Shown: in pieces, positions 1-12,186 of the stretch
Layout of the letters: each line of letters begins with the position of its first letter
How positions within the stretch are numbered: position 1 is the stretch's first letter
Source of the DNA: Crambe crambe
Lineage: Eukaryota; Porifera; Demospongiae; Poecilosclerida; Crambeidae
DNA length: 64,000 nt
Direction of reading: 5' to 3'
Assembly: GCA_963924555.1 (NCBI GenBank)
Contig: OZ004594.1
Location: forward strand, 6,293,563 to 6,357,562
Translations under genes and position numbers: made by a program
Notes under the pieces: model-generated
What the model was told of the DNA's origin: nothing
The model's input: the letters and a program-made list of their open reading frames with translations, nothing else
Databases searched by the model: none

Positions 1-1172
1 ATAATTGTTGGTTAAATTCATTTTCTCATAGATGTACAAGAGCTCTTTGGGTAAGTATACTTAGCTAACTAGTTATGCGCTCGTAGCACAGAAAAGGCGA
101 GCGAAGCAACACAGCTTGCTTTTGCAAATTGAAACTTTAAATGTTGCATTATGATATTTTGGAGTTGCATGCCCTCTTCTCGTAGAGTCTATAAGCCCTT
201 GTTACTAGACACTAACCTAGCTTCTCTTTGTTCAGGAGACTCTGAATCTAATCTCTGCCAGTCTTATTTCCCTGTTACTTTCAGACTTTGCTCTTCTTTT
301 TTTTTCTCTATCTTTTGTCATTTTCTTCTTTCTCTATCCCTATCTCAGAGCTTCTTCTGGCTCTATCCTTCACATTCCTTCCGTCTAACCTTGTTTTTTT
401 TTTTTTTGCTGCTCAGTTTTGGAGCAGTGTCACTTTCCATCTAGCTATTTTGCGCATGCGCAGTATTTACGTACGGTACGTACGTAATATATACCACTAT
501 CCAGTTTGTACGGGCTCACTTTGCTCGCAATAACAGTATCATAACAATGATCAATCAATATTATGGAAAGCAATCAGCTGGACTCACATACAAGACCTCT
601 ATCAGAAGTCTAACTTTGATTCAGGTCTTAGTTAGCTTAAAAAGGAACATGTGCACCTGAATTCTTATTCAAGAATGCGAGTTAATTTGGTTGCATGTTA
701 AAAATAGGATCAGCTCAATATAAGTTGTTGTTGTCCTCCCCTCAGAGCGAAAGCCTGAATTAAGGCCTTAACTCTTCCAAAAAGGAAAAGGCCTAAGAAG
801 AAATCAGAATATTACCATGAGTTATAATAATTAACAATAATAAATTGTTAATTATTAATATCACTGCTTGCATTGTACTCAAGACTCTTACAAAGTGATT
901 TACTATTCTTAGTGGTGTTTGATGTACATGCTTCAGCTAATGAAAATCATCTTATTGTTATCCACAGGTGCACAATTTCTCTCAGTAAGGAATTTAAATC
1001 TAGATTATATCAGTAGAAATTATGGTGTAATAAAACTGTACATTTTACTGATGCAACTTGTGTAAGATGCATTAGGGTTAAGTAATAAACTAAACCTGTC
1101 ATGAATGTGGATTTCAATCTCTCGAAACAGACTATACACCATATCATCAACTTCTAATAATCCTCCTCTATC
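1..1172. other. Non-coding stretch, no gene recognised
   Basis: Open frames here come from low-complexity pyrimidine-rich sequence around 290-410, including a poly-T run, and none resembles a known protein. A short palindromic run of CGTACG and GTACGTAC motifs sits near 470-490. I see no repeat family with clear termini before the hairpin at about 1173. Confidence 0.5.
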
Positions 1173-2246
1173 AGAGAGTGCGGTAGCACTCTCTATGTAG
1201 GGATGACTTGGACGGCCGCGCGCGCCGCCTATAGACTAATACTAAAGTGAAATTCTAGTTCCCCACTTAGACCTAACTAAAGCTACTGTGAATGATTATC
1301 CAGCCTACTAGAGCCTACTACAATGTGCAGACCAAGTTTCAGGACCAGGGAGCTTACCGTTTCAGAAGTACGGCAAGCAGGTAAATTGCTATATTCTTCT
1401 TCTTCTCTATTATTATTCTTCTTCTTAGACAACCATATCTCTCGAACCACTCAAGCTACAGCCATAATTTCTGGACAAATCCACTCCAAATTCTACGAAC
1501 TACGATCTTTTCTACTCGTTGATCCTCGAAAGAGTCGATGAAAAAGGAGACACTACGGAGCACAGCACTCGACTAATTCAATTAGGAAGCCATCTTTTCT
1601 ATAATACGCATGCGCATGTATTTGAATATCCAATTATTCGAAATCATAATTATTACTCAGCTGTCTCTAGCTAGCTAGCTCTAGCTCTGGATAATGATGA
1701 TAGACTACTGTATCGATTCGGGGATTTAGATTCACCACGGTAGATTCTGTTTCAGCATCTTCGACCTCCAAGTATGGCTCAATAAAACACAACACCTTGA
1801 CTCGATAATGATTGGGCTGGTATGCTATTGGAGAACTATTGGAGAACTTCTTTCATCTGTCCCTGCATACACATAGAAGAATGAACTCTATACATAGCTA
1901 AAACCATAAAAGAGAGGAAAAAAGACCGGGAATAAGTAAGGGAAAAAGCATTTCTTGAAATGAAAAAAGATGTAGGGATGACCACTGCTCAAAAAAGTAA
2001 GGAAACAAGAAGGATGAAATGGGATCAATCTTTGTTCTGTACATCCAGCCAACAATCCCTACGTATACGTCGGGTAGCTTCAGATTATAATGTAATAATG
2101 TATGTATATGTGGGGATTGTTGGCTGGATGTACAGAACAAAGATTGATCCCATTTCATCCTTCTTGTTTCCTTACTTTTTTGAGCAGTGGTCATCCCTAC
2201 ATCTTTTTTCATTTCAAGAAATGCTTTTTCCCTTACTTGTTAAATA
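1173..2246. mobile_element. Foldback element with AGAGAGTGC hairpin terminus (family F1)
   Basis: The element starts with a terminal hairpin (AGAGAGTGC, GGTA, GCACTCTCT) followed by ATGTAGGGATGAC. Next is a module ending in CGGCAAGCAGGTAAAT and a (TTC)n tract that recurs at 14988, 38967, 40400 and 37700 in either orientation. The last 300 bases (about 1958-2240) are a long palindrome: the arms start with AAAAAGATGTAGGGATGACC and return in reverse after a short centre near 2090. The reading frames in it are mirror images of each other on the two strands, so they are not treated as genes. A second matching hairpin end is not seen on the right, so this copy is probably incomplete. Confidence 0.7.
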
Positions 2247-3120
2247 ATATGATGACCTACATGTATTATTAACAGTAAGAATTGTGATAAGGTCCCTCTT
2301 CCCAGATTGGGTCATGCATACATACATACATATGAACTCCAGAGCCAACCCACTAGTGTGGGGCTAGGCCAGCTCTTAGACTCAAGTAGAAAAACTTCCA
2401 ATATTGCACTAAGCTAGCTATTCATGGAGAATAGGGTTGTGTAGAAAATCACCAAAAACTAATAAGCTTCCCAGCTTATACGCTTAGAAATATAAACTAA
2501 GCTGTCTATGCTACCTTCGGTACCTTGATGCTCTTCCCTAGGCTTTGGTTGGCACTTTATAGCAAGAAACTAGCTTCTACTTCGAAACCCAACCCCTTGC
2601 ATGGCATAGTATCTATGAACCAATAACATTTTTCTACGTTGCCCTTGAAAATTACATACCAAGGAGAAAGATTAACTACTCTTATATGCACTCCAGTTCC
2701 CATTTCAGTACTTAATACTATCATACTAAGCCAAAAATTATGTGCCATCGTCTAGTTTTCAGCCATTGCTGAGAAAACACAGAGTTTTGTTTCGGAAGAA
2801 AACACAGATGGTTCAGTGAAGCCAGCAGGACGCCATTTTTTTCTGTACATAATAGCGTCTAGAGGATCCTAAGGCCTATGCTTCAAAACTCCTGACACAG
2901 TTTAGAGCTTAGAAGGGCTTCAAATATAGCGCCAAAGCTAGTTAACCAACCAAGAAAGCTTCGAGAATGGATGTGGAAAATCACTAAAACTTATACGCTT
3001 GGAAATATAAACGAACTACATTACCTTTGGTACCTTGTTGCTCTTTAGCTCTAGTTTGAAACTCTGTATTTGCACAGGTATGACCAGGAATAACATTTAC
3101 ATCGTTTAAATTAAATGCCA
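2247..3120. other. Non-coding stretch with degenerate repeats
   Basis: Two related segments (around 2440-2560 and 2960-3070) share phrases such as AAAATCACCAA, CTTATACGCTT and TACCTTGTTG, so part of this stretch is duplicated repeat DNA. The phrase set recurs at 3680-3780 and 7600. No coding evidence is seen. Confidence 0.4.
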
Positions 3121-3129
3121 ATATCATTT

Positions 3130-4300
3130 TTCTGCTTGGTATGCAGTTGCCTTAATTAATTATATACCAAGTAGAAAAAAAAGAAGAAATTTTGCAGAAC
3201 TAGTTACGGGTCTGATTTTTTTCACAGCTACACTCTGCTACCACTGAAAATTACTTTAGAAGTCATCTTCAATGCATTCTGAGCAGTAGCTCGATATCAT
3301 CTTCCCGCTTTGACCTACATGCATGACAATCCTTACCTTTTACTTCGAATCATGCTTGATCGACTTGCTATACGAGAGTGATTCTTTCACATTGTGTGGC
3401 TTCAAGGCACTTAGTGCCCTAGCTAATATTAGAATGATTCTTTGCAGGTTGTTCTGTTGCGCCAGAATAAATTTTTCTACTCTCTTTCTCACAGCCATTG
3501 CTCAGCAAATGCTGGTAGTTCAGTGGAACAGAACGCCATTTTCCCCCTAGCTAAGTAATTCGACGTCACATACTAACATGTTTATCAGCAACCCTTTCCC
3601 AATTTATGCATGCAAGATAGAGCACTAAAGCTAGCTAGTAAGCCATGAAAGCTTCGTGCACAGCAGAGAGTTGTGTGGAAAAATCACCAATAACTAAGGT
3701 GGGCTTTCCAGCTAAGCTATCTGTGCTACCTTGTTGCTTGTACCTTGTTACTTGTACCTTATTGCTCTTCCCTAGGCTTTGGTTGGCATTCTTCATAGCA
3801 TGAATTAGCAGCTAGCTAGCTGAGCTGGATAGATAGAAATCCCACCCCTTGAACATGTGACGACCTTTACTGAATATTCTACCCAACTGCTCAAAATTCT
3901 ACTTGGTATGCGGTTGGCCCTTGTTACATACCAAGTAGGAAAAGAAAAGAAAAGAAATGTGTAATGTAATGTAAATAAATAATCATAATCAAAGTGTGTT
4001 TCTTCCCTATGTACCTCAGCACTTCGCTGCCATTACAAATCTCTAAAGTACCTTCGTCCTTCTCCATGCTATTAACTTAGAGCGCCTAACTCTGCTTCGT
4101 TTTGGACTGTGCATCAGGTCTGAAATTGTACTATCTCCATGTTGACGATCTTTACCATACAATCGAAGAACACGTGCAAGCAGAGTTCTGATTGCAGACA
4201 GAGATGAGATACTAACCAGTTTATACATGCAAGTCATGTGACCATCACAGTTACTTCAATTGTAAGGTTTGCCAAAAATGTACCTCTCCCCTTCAATAAA
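3130..4300. mobile_element. Repeats with CTACTTGGTATG..CATACCAAGTAG termini (family F2)
   Basis: At 3136-3175 and 3899-3940 a CTGCTTGGTATGC or CTACTTGGTATGC motif faces an inverted copy (ATATACCAAGTAG, CATACCAAGTAG) only about 20 bases away, so the ends form compact hairpins followed by A-rich DNA. From 3975 to 4250 lies a module with CGCTTCGCTGCC, ACTTCGTTTTGGACTG and CCATGTTGACGATCTTTACC. The module recurs near 4930, 5230, 53560, 56690 and 57010. Read on the minus strand it encodes a basic peptide (for example RLYGKDRQHGDS), but no full gene is seen. Confidence 0.55.
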
Positions 4301-4309
4301 AAATCTGTA

Positions 4310-4620
4310 TAAGTAGCTATGTAAGCTGTTCTGGAGGTAGGCCCAAGGAAACTGGATGGTTACTCTGTAGGCCATTCTGGAGGGGCACTGGTGCCAGTGA
4401 TAGTTACTCTGTAGGCCATTCTTGAGTGGCACTGTGGTGCCAGTAGGCAGTTCTAGAGATAGGCCCAAGGGCACTAATGCCAGTGATAGTTACTCCGTAG
4501 GCCATTCTGGAGGGGCACTGGTGCCAGTAGACAGTTCTGGACGTAGGCCCAAGAGCACTGGTGCCAGTGAAGGCTACTCCACTATTAGCTAGGCTGTTCC
4601 GGAGGGCACTGGGATCTCTG
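4310..4620. repeat. Minisatellite with GGCACTGGTGCC hairpin units
   Basis: About four imperfect copies of a unit built from GTTACTCTGTAGGCCATTC, TGGAGGGGCAC, TGGTGCCAGT and GTAGGCCCAAG follow one another. Each unit contains the self-complementary core GGCACTGGTGCC, so single-stranded DNA could fold. The frames across it are repeat artefacts. Confidence 0.7.
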
Positions 4621-4844
4621 AGGGTAATAAATTGTTACTGTGATAAACTAGTTTACCTCTTCTTGTAGGCCATCCAAGCCTTATCATATTAAATAAATTT
4701 TGTGGAGGTCGAATCATGCCATACTACTTATCTTCCCCCACCATAACACATTATCATTCCTACTGCACCTCCACCACTGCCCCCCTTCACTAGCACCACA
4801 AGACCAAAGATACTACCCTATAACTTATAAGCATGCACTGTATG

Positions 4845-5690
4845 CTGCTCTACTTGGTATGTTGGTTACACTTAAAAAAGTTACATACTAAATAGAAAAA
4901 AAAAGTAATGTAATCTAAATAAATAAATAAATAATCAAAGCGCGATCTTTCCCTGAGTACCTCAGCGCTTCGCTGCCACCACGGATCTCTAAAGCAACTT
5001 CGTCCTAATAACTTAGAGCACCCAATTCTACTTCGTTTTGTACTGCGCCATCACTACTGTCTCCATGTTGACGATCTTTACCGTAAAATCTAAGAACACG
5101 TGCAAGCAGAGTTCTTTAGCTTTATCCTGCAAGCCTTGATTGCAGACAGAGATGAGACTCTGCTAAGCAGCAGGCATTATGTGGTTCAGGTGAGTATCTA
5201 GTCAGCTTTACTATCATCGGTAATTAATTGTACTACTGTCTCCATTTTGACAATCTTTACCATGCAATCTAAGAACACATGCAAGAGTTCTTTAGCTTTC
5301 TCCTGTAGCGGCAAGCCTTGATTACAGACAGAGATGAGACTCGTGTACAGGCATTATGTGGTTCAGGTGAGTATCTAGTCAGCTTTAACTATCATCTGTA
5401 TTAATAGCTGACAAAAAGCAGTTAGGTCATAATCAACTGCTTATCTTTTATCAGGTTATGGCCTTCCAGCTTCAATAATCTGTGACTTAGGACAGTAGTG
5501 AGAGAGTAGAGTTGTGCTTCCTGACCTTTCACCTGCTAACTTGCTACAAAATAATATTTTTAATGATCAAAATAATTATTGCCTTGACAGCTTCTCTGTG
5601 AAATATCTGTAATGTAAAAAAAATCATACATTGTAAATATGAATAAGATATTATTGCCTGTTTTTTTCTACTTAGTATGCGGTCGAGTCT
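4845..5690. mobile_element. Family F2 repeat with internal tandem duplication
   Basis: It begins with CTACTTGGTATG and a near-inverted ACATACTAAATAG and ends near 5668 with CTACTTAGTATGC. Inside, the module with GTCTCCATGTTGACGATC and GGTTCAGGTGAGTATCTAGTC is present twice (about 5060-5220 and 5240-5400), a tandem duplication of roughly 170 bases. No protein-coding gene is supported. Confidence 0.55.
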
Positions 5691-6261
5691 TGAAAAAGAA
5701 AAAGAAAAAAGAGAGTACGTTTCTGCTCTAAAACTCCGATCTCAGTATTATACTAGAGCCAAAATTCCTCTAGTTCTCAGCCATTGCTGAGAAAACATGG
5801 ATAGTCCAGTGAGGCCAGCAGGACACTATTTCAGGGCTGATGGTAACATTCTACTATTTTTTTGAACATGATTATCTAATAATGGCAGAAAATGACCGGA
5901 CAAATGAAGAAATTGATCAGAAAATGTCCTGTATAATTGACACTGGCACTATGTCATGGCATCAGAGTGCTGAGACTAAGTAACTCGTTTAAAAGCACGA
6001 TCATGAGAATAGAGTAGGGTAGCAATATTGGCTCAACTGCAAGGAGGGCCAATTATTATATTTTTCACTTATCTATTTTGTCATATTAATCTTCTTTCAA
6101 CTTCACAGCCACTTTTGAAAAGGAAACAAGTGAGCACAAAAAAATCTCTTAAATAAAACAGGTTACATATGTATGTTAAGATGGGGACCTTAAATCTAGT
6201 TGAGTTGCAGTCTCGTATCAAAACAAGCCCTACATTTCAGCTGCCAAGTTACAATACTTAC
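5691..6261. other. Intronic or intergenic DNA left of the Ig-like exon
   Basis: This stretch follows the donor site of the Ig-like exon on the minus strand and should be intron if that gene continues to the left. I see A-rich sequence and no second exon with convincing splice sites. Confidence 0.4.
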
Positions 6262-6621
6262 CCATAAACTCTGCTTGTACAGACTGAACATCAGTTGCAT
6301 TATTCGTGATAGTAGTACGTTGACATCGCACATTAATGGTTCCAATGGATGGAGTAGCAACAACAGTAGCAGTGCTGACAATAACAGATCCATTTTGAAA
6401 TCCACCAAAAGAGTATAAAGGATCAGGAGAGGTGATACCACTCATTAAAGCTCGAGGAGTTATTGGTACCACAAATGAGTTTGATAAATTGCTTTGTTGG
6501 GTGATGGTCCAATCATGGGTGTCATCGTTTAGTGTACAGGTGAAGACTACTCGCTCGCCAGGACAAGAAAAATCCCTTCCATGTTGCACACGACTGGACC
6601 ACTGAAGTTCAGCAGTCTTCA
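6262..6621 (-). CDS. Ig-like domain exon of a secreted or membrane receptor
   Basis: This 360-nt exon encodes a 120-residue module. It is bounded by an acceptor ending CAACACTAG and a donor GTAAGT, both in phase 1, which is typical of shuffled extracellular domains. The peptide has an Ig-like pattern: CPGERVVFTC with the first paired cysteine region, DW as the core tryptophan, and INVRCQR with the late-strand cysteine. It joins in phase with the signal-peptide exon at 14850-14904 (G + TG gives Val), so it is probably the first extracellular domain of a receptor or adhesion protein. Further exons would lie left of the window, since none was found between 1 and 6261. Function beyond a cell-surface role is not known. 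Confidence 0.7.
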
Positions 6622-7330
6622 CTAGTGTTGGAAAACAAAAAGAGAATAATAGGGAAAATACAACTTCTTATGAATGCTCTAAGGATAGGAAACGGATCTT
6701 TAGGGTGAAAATGAATTAAATTATGATTTGTTGACCAATTATCGTATTTCCTTGAATATGAGCCCCCGGGTGTCTATTTCCTACAAAACAAGGCAGGCTT
6801 CTATATAAAGCTGGAATCTATTAAATTAATGTACTGCAGCGTGGCACAGGGCATACGCACAAGGTGGGCGTGTGCATTATAATGGCAAGTCATGAAGCTA
6901 GACAGCATTATCCGAGGCCATCATACTTATAAAACAATGTGGACACCAGAGTAGTGCTGCATCATACGTAGCTAGAAAGTATGTTCATTAACTGATCTTA
7001 CACTGTTTCTTCTGCAGCTTTTATTTTGGTTATGATGCTGTAGCAAGATCTTTTCGATATGATGAATGATCAAACTTAGCAGATAGCAAACATGGTGAAC
7101 TGGCATGGGTGTGCAGTTTGCACCTATTAAACTTTGAACTTTGACCAGGTGTTAATTTGAGGCTGGCATGTATTTCTTATGCTACTTTCAAGTCTCCCAG
7201 CGATTATATGAGGCAGTCGTTTATTCAAGGAGGGATATTATTCAAGGAAATACAGTACTTTGAATACTCTAATAATTAGTGTGTAGCTACATCTTATTTG
7301 TACAATATAAACATTGCTGCCTAGCAACCA
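6622..7330. other. Intron between signal-peptide and Ig exons (left part)
   Basis: If the exon pair 14850/6621 is right, this is intron sequence. It holds no recognised gene. From about 6740 a phrase about 'aatatgag..cccgggtgtctat' to 'aaggaaatacagta' at 7257 reads like a diffuse repeat with weakly inverted ends, which I do not call firmly. Confidence 0.35.
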
Positions 7331-7335
7331 CTTTT

Positions 7336-7620
7336 AGTCTGTTCAAACTCAAACTGCTGAGGGATCTAAGTTATTTAGAGACCTGAAGGCCCTGAGCTGT
7401 AGCGACCTGAGCGCAGCAAGGGCGCTACTAAGGGCCTGAGGGTCTCTAAATAACTTAGATCCCATTGGTCGAGTTGTCTAACTTATTTAGAACATAGCAA
7501 CCGTACAAAACAGCACCGATAGACTTCTAATGAATCGCTAAAGTTAGTCAGCCATGATACAGCTTTGTGCACAGAGATGCAAGCTAATTTGAAACACAGG
7601 TAGGCTTTCTCAGCTTATAC
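7336..7620. repeat. Hairpin repeat with TTATTTAGAGACC arms
   Basis: The arms GGATCTAAGTTATTTAGAGA and TCTCTAAATAACTTAGATCC face each other around a GC-richer centre with CGCAGCAAGGGCGCTACTA. The downstream part (GAGTTGTCTAACTTATTTAG to AAAGTTAGTCAGCCATG) recurs in opposite orientation at 54545-54740, where the same hairpin follows. The two copies are diverged members of one family. Confidence 0.65.
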
Positions 7621-7959
7621 ACTTGGTATATGACAAAATTCACTGTGGCCTAGTTACTTCATGGATACATAATGCTTATCAACTTTCATGGAAATTGGGG
7701 ATTTTTTATTTTTCCCCCAGATAGAAATGTGTTAATTTCTCAGGTTTTCATCGTACCATTAGTACTCTCATATCTATTAACTACAGAAATATATATTTTT
7801 CATCATCTTGAAGCTCTTTTGATGCTCTTTCATGATATGCTACATTCCAAAAAAAGTTTTAACGTTATTGTTGATCTTTGACCTTCCTTTAAAAAAAAAA
7901 GATTGTCTAAAAATTTTTTTTGAAGTTCTTAAAGGGATCACATAATATCATTTTACAAG

Positions 7960-8760
7960 ATGCAGCTCAAGGTTTCCACAACATACTGTGAAAACTGTCT
8001 AAAGAGATGGGAATGGAAAAGTCAACCTTTCATAAAGAATATCCCAGCTGGAAATATTTTGACATCAGCGGCTATACTATTTTCTGGTAGTCTTCCATCC
8101 AAGGCTTTGCACCTGTTTAAAATCCTGAAGTGCTCAACCATCACAAGGAGGACATTTTTTGATCACCAGCGGTGCTACTTAGAACCAGCAATCGATTTGG
8201 TATGGTATTTTAAAAGAGATATCCTACTTGATCAACTGAAATGCAAGAAAGATGGATTAGGTGATGGGTGAGCAGATAGTCCGGGACACAGTGCTAAGTA
8301 TGGTTCCTATACACTTCTTGAATAATCTAGCTCCAAAATTGTGGATTTTCAACTTGTTCAGGTAACTATAGCTAGTAGCTAACTGTATGATAATGCTTGT
8401 AAGTTTAATTACGTATTATAGAGTAATGGGGTTGGTGGAAGTTACCATATGGAAAAAGAGGGCTTACATCGATGTATGGAGTTTCTTTGCGAGCAAGGTT
8501 TGACCATGGATGTTCTTGTGACAGATAGGCATAAACAGATCAATAAATGGCTAAGGAGACCCATCCGAAGGTGAAGCACTACTATGATGTCTGGCATGTT
8601 GCTAAGGGTATGTACTTGTGAGATTAGTGTGCTATGTGTGCATCTGCCTGTGTCTAGGATTCCGTAAGAAACTACAAGCTTTAGCAAAAAAGAAAGATTA
8701 CAAACTTGTAGGAAAATGGCAGCGCAGCATCATCAACCACTTATACTGGTGTATAATAAT
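7960..8760 (+). pseudogene. DDE-type transposase pseudogene, N-terminal to central part
   Basis: Three exons are legible: up to 8361, 8422-8607 and 8658-about 8760, joined by 60- and 50-nt introns with GT..AG ends. The product carries PAGNILTSAAILFSGS, then ADSPGHSAKYGSYT, GGSYHMEKEG, VTDRHKQINKW and, after a frame change, HYYDVWHVAKG and INHLYW. I recall this motif order from sponge and cnidarian transposase-like proteins but cannot give a family name. The D of the GDG motif and the D of TDRH are candidate catalytic residues. It is broken: a TGA replaces the expected Arg codon after GDG, there is a TAA in exon 1, and a frameshift follows WLR in exon 2. The reading frame meets BEL/Pao sequence at about 8760, and its likely 3' exon reappears at 12965. 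So a retrotransposon seems to have landed inside it. Confidence 0.7.
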
Positions 8761-8904
8761 ACCACCTTCCAGACGTCCCTCATTATCAAGAACTTATTGA
8801 CTTGCGAGCCCAGGCATCAGAAGCTGCTCCTAAGAGACAGCCACCACTATCCAGGAGGCCACATAGTAGAGTGACCTCTTTCGCCATCCTGAAGTCGACA
8901 GCAG

Positions 8905-9753
8905 TTGTGTAATCTGCAAGACAGAAAAACACCCTCTCTACAAGCAATGTCTCACAAAAACAAGATGCAGGTGTTGAAGGTCAATCGCTTGTGTACCAAC
9001 TGTCTCAGCAGTGGACACTTCAAGAATCAATGCAAGTCTTTGCACAGGTGCAAGGTGTGCCAGAAGCCGCATCACACCACACTACACATCGAGACACAGA
9101 GCAAGGCCCCACATAATCGAGATGCTCCTCAAGGAGACACCCCCGTGGGATCTCATGCTGCCACAAGGCTGACATCTGATGTACTACTGATGACCTGTCG
9201 CATGTTGATCACTGCTCCTGATGGCTCAACGGTTGAAGTCAGAGCACTGCTAGATAATGCATCATCAGCATCTTTCATTTCTGAGCGATTAGTACACAGT
9301 CATTCTCTACCTCGTACAATTCGTGTGTCAGGGATAGGTGGACTATATCACAACCCCCCTATACAATCAATCATTCGCTTCCAACTCTCGTGTCTACAGA
9401 CCTTTGGAAGGAAAATTGATGTCACGGCTGTTGTAGTCCCAAAGGTGACCTGCGATTTGCCAATGAAGCCCGTCACCTTTGAAATGGGTTGGATGCACCT
9501 ATCAGATCTACCACTGGCCAATCCCGGATTTGGACAACCAGGTCGAATTGACATGCTGCTTGGAACTGACATATTCGTCAAGATACTGTGTCAGCCCGGC
9601 GGAAGGGTCCCACTGGTTCACCCACCGCCTTTGAGACAGACCTTGGCTGGGTGCTCTGTGGTAGCACTGGATCCACCTCAACTACTGCACAAACCAATGT
9701 CCACATCACAACCCTGCACACCTCAATCATATCCTCTGATGACATCCTCGTAA
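8905..9753 (+). pseudogene. BEL/Pao Gag zinc-knuckle and protease fragment
   Basis: This frame holds a zinc-knuckle array (CTNCLSSGHFKNQC followed by CKVCQKPHHTTLH) about residues 30-65. About 50 residues later comes the aspartic-protease-like segment with LLDNASSASFIS, where the expected small residue after D-x has changed (DNA in place of the usual D-S/T-G). The preceding zinc motif CVICKTEKHPLY is in another frame, so an indel lies near 8947. From about 9590 the true continuation (GSPTAFETDLGWVLCGST) is also in a different frame. It is part of the decayed element described for 8760-12600. Confidence 0.8.
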
Positions 9754-12186
9754 AGTTTTGGGAGATTGAAGAATCACCCTCTGACCAAGCTTCCCTATCA
9801 ATTGAAGAACGCACAGTGGTTCATCATTTTGACATGCTTTTGAAGGAAGGAAGATTTATAGTTCCCTTACCTAAGGATCCCAATGCAAGATCTATTGGTG
9901 AGTCAAGACCACAAGTGGTGAGGAGGTTTCTTTAGAGCGCTCTCTGAACCTAAAGGGTCATTTCTGGGATTTCAACACTGTCATGCAAGAGTTTCTAGAC
10001 TTGAGGCATGCTGAGGATGTTCCCACACCAGATTTGGAGAAACCACCTTCTATTTGCCAATGCATGTTGTTTACAAAACATCCAGCACCACCACGAAGAT
10101 CAGGGCGGTGTTTGATGCATCTGCCAAATCCTCGACCAGAGTATCTCTCAACGATACTCTTCTTGTTGGCCCAACCACACATCCTCCATTGGTTGACGTT
10201 CTGTTACGTTTCCGATTGTATCCTGTGGCACTCACAGCTGATGTCTCTAAAATGTATCGAGCAATCGAGCAGACAAATGATGACAAGGACCTACACAGAT
10301 TTGTATGGAGATCACACCTCGATGATCCATGATTTGCGGCCATGGTCCTGATGATTATGGCCGCAGAAGTAGTTCACAAGTCATTCTATGTTGACGACTG
10401 CTTGACAGGTGCAACTGACTCTAAGTCTGCCATATTACTCCAACAACAGCTTCTCTCGTGGTGGATTTGTACTAAGAAAGTGGAATTCTAATGGCCCCTC
10501 TGTTCTGGAAAGGATCCCAGAGATTCTTGTGAAATCCAAACCTTCTCTGAAGACAACAAGTACTTGAAAACACTTGGCATTGAATGGAACACTGCCGCTG
10601 ATCAATTCCAGTATGACTAAGAGGAATGTTGTGTCTGATGTCGCCAAAGTGTTCAATGACCTTGGTTTATTCTCTCCAGTGACAGTCAAGATGAAGATCC
10701 TTCTTTCCTCAATGTCTCTGGGAGATAAAGCTTGACTGGGATGATCCAGTACCTGACAGCATCCAAGAAGTGTGGTTGCAATGGAGAATGGAATTACCAT
10801 CTCTGGCTACAATTCATGTTCCTCGATGTTACTCACCCATTGGATTCTCTCCCTCTTCAATGCAACTGAATGGATTCAGTGATGCCTCTGAAGAAACATA
10901 TGCTGGGGTAGTCTATCTACATCTGGTAGATTCAACTGGAAGAGTTCACACTACACTTGTTATGTCCAAGACATGAGTCTTGCCTATCAAACATCTCTCA
11001 ATTCCCAGGTTGGAGCTGTGTGGAGCTCAACTACTGATCAAGTTCCTTTGCCACAGCAAGAAAGTACTAAATGTTCCTGTGACTTCGGTATTTGCATGGA
11101 CCGATAGCACCATTGTGTTGAGCTGGCTAACTGGCAATCCTCGTCAATTTAAGACATCTGTGGGAAATAGAATCTCCTTCATTATTCCTCCTGACTGCTG
11201 GAAGCACGTTCCAGGCACCCAGAACCCAGCAGACTGTGCTTCAAGAGGATTGCTCCCTCTTCAGCTGAAGGAGCATGACCTCTGGTGGAATGGCCCTCAA
11301 TGATTACGGTTTGATCCTTCTCAATGGCCAGAACAACCAACAGTATTCTCTGAGACCATACCCGTGGAAGAGAGGGAAATCTGTAACCTCACCCCTGCTG
11401 AATCAGTTGAACCAGTCATTCCAATCAATCAGTTCTCAAATTTCACACACCTGAAGAGAGTCACAGCTTGGATTCTCAGATTAGTTAACAACAGCCGTTC
11501 CACTGTTTCCAAAAGATGTACATCCCCTCATCTAACTGTACCAGAATTGAATTCTGCGGAGGACTGGTTGATGGTCATCCAGAGGGAAAGCTTCCCGAAA
11601 GAACTTGATGCCTTGGAGAAAGGACGACCTCTCCCTAAGAACAGTAGACTCCTTCCATTTCGCCCCATCTGGGACAGTAATACGTGTTGGTGTAAGGACT
11701 CTCTCTTACTCGCAGTGATCCTTGACGGATTAATTCTCTCTGAACACCAGCGTCTGATGCATGCTGGTCCGACTCTACTTCTATCCAAGATTTCACATTG
11801 TTGGAGCTCGGAAAACGGCCAGATTCATCACTAGGCAATGTATTGTTTGCAAACGTCACTCTATCAAGTCACAATGTCAATTACTCGGATAACTACCAGC
11901 TGAGCATGTCTCTCCAGCAGCCCCCTTTGAGAAATCTGGTGTGGACTACTGGACCTTTCCAGATCAAATATGGACATGTGAGAAAACCCACCATCATTAA
12001 TTTATGTCTATTTGTATGTTTCACAATCAAAGCAGTTCACTTAGAGCTTGTATCTGACTTGACCACGGAATCTGCTGTTAAGAGTGTGAAAACTCACTTG
12101 AAACGTGTAGTGTCACCTGTAAAACTCACCTTTGAGGAATTTACAACAGTATTGACTCTTGTCTGAACAGTCGCCCTCTTACACCC

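Noticed and set aside
1898-2247. Overlapping open frames on both strands starting with the same peptide.
   Set aside because: They are mirror translations of one palindrome (family F1) and carry no independent coding evidence.
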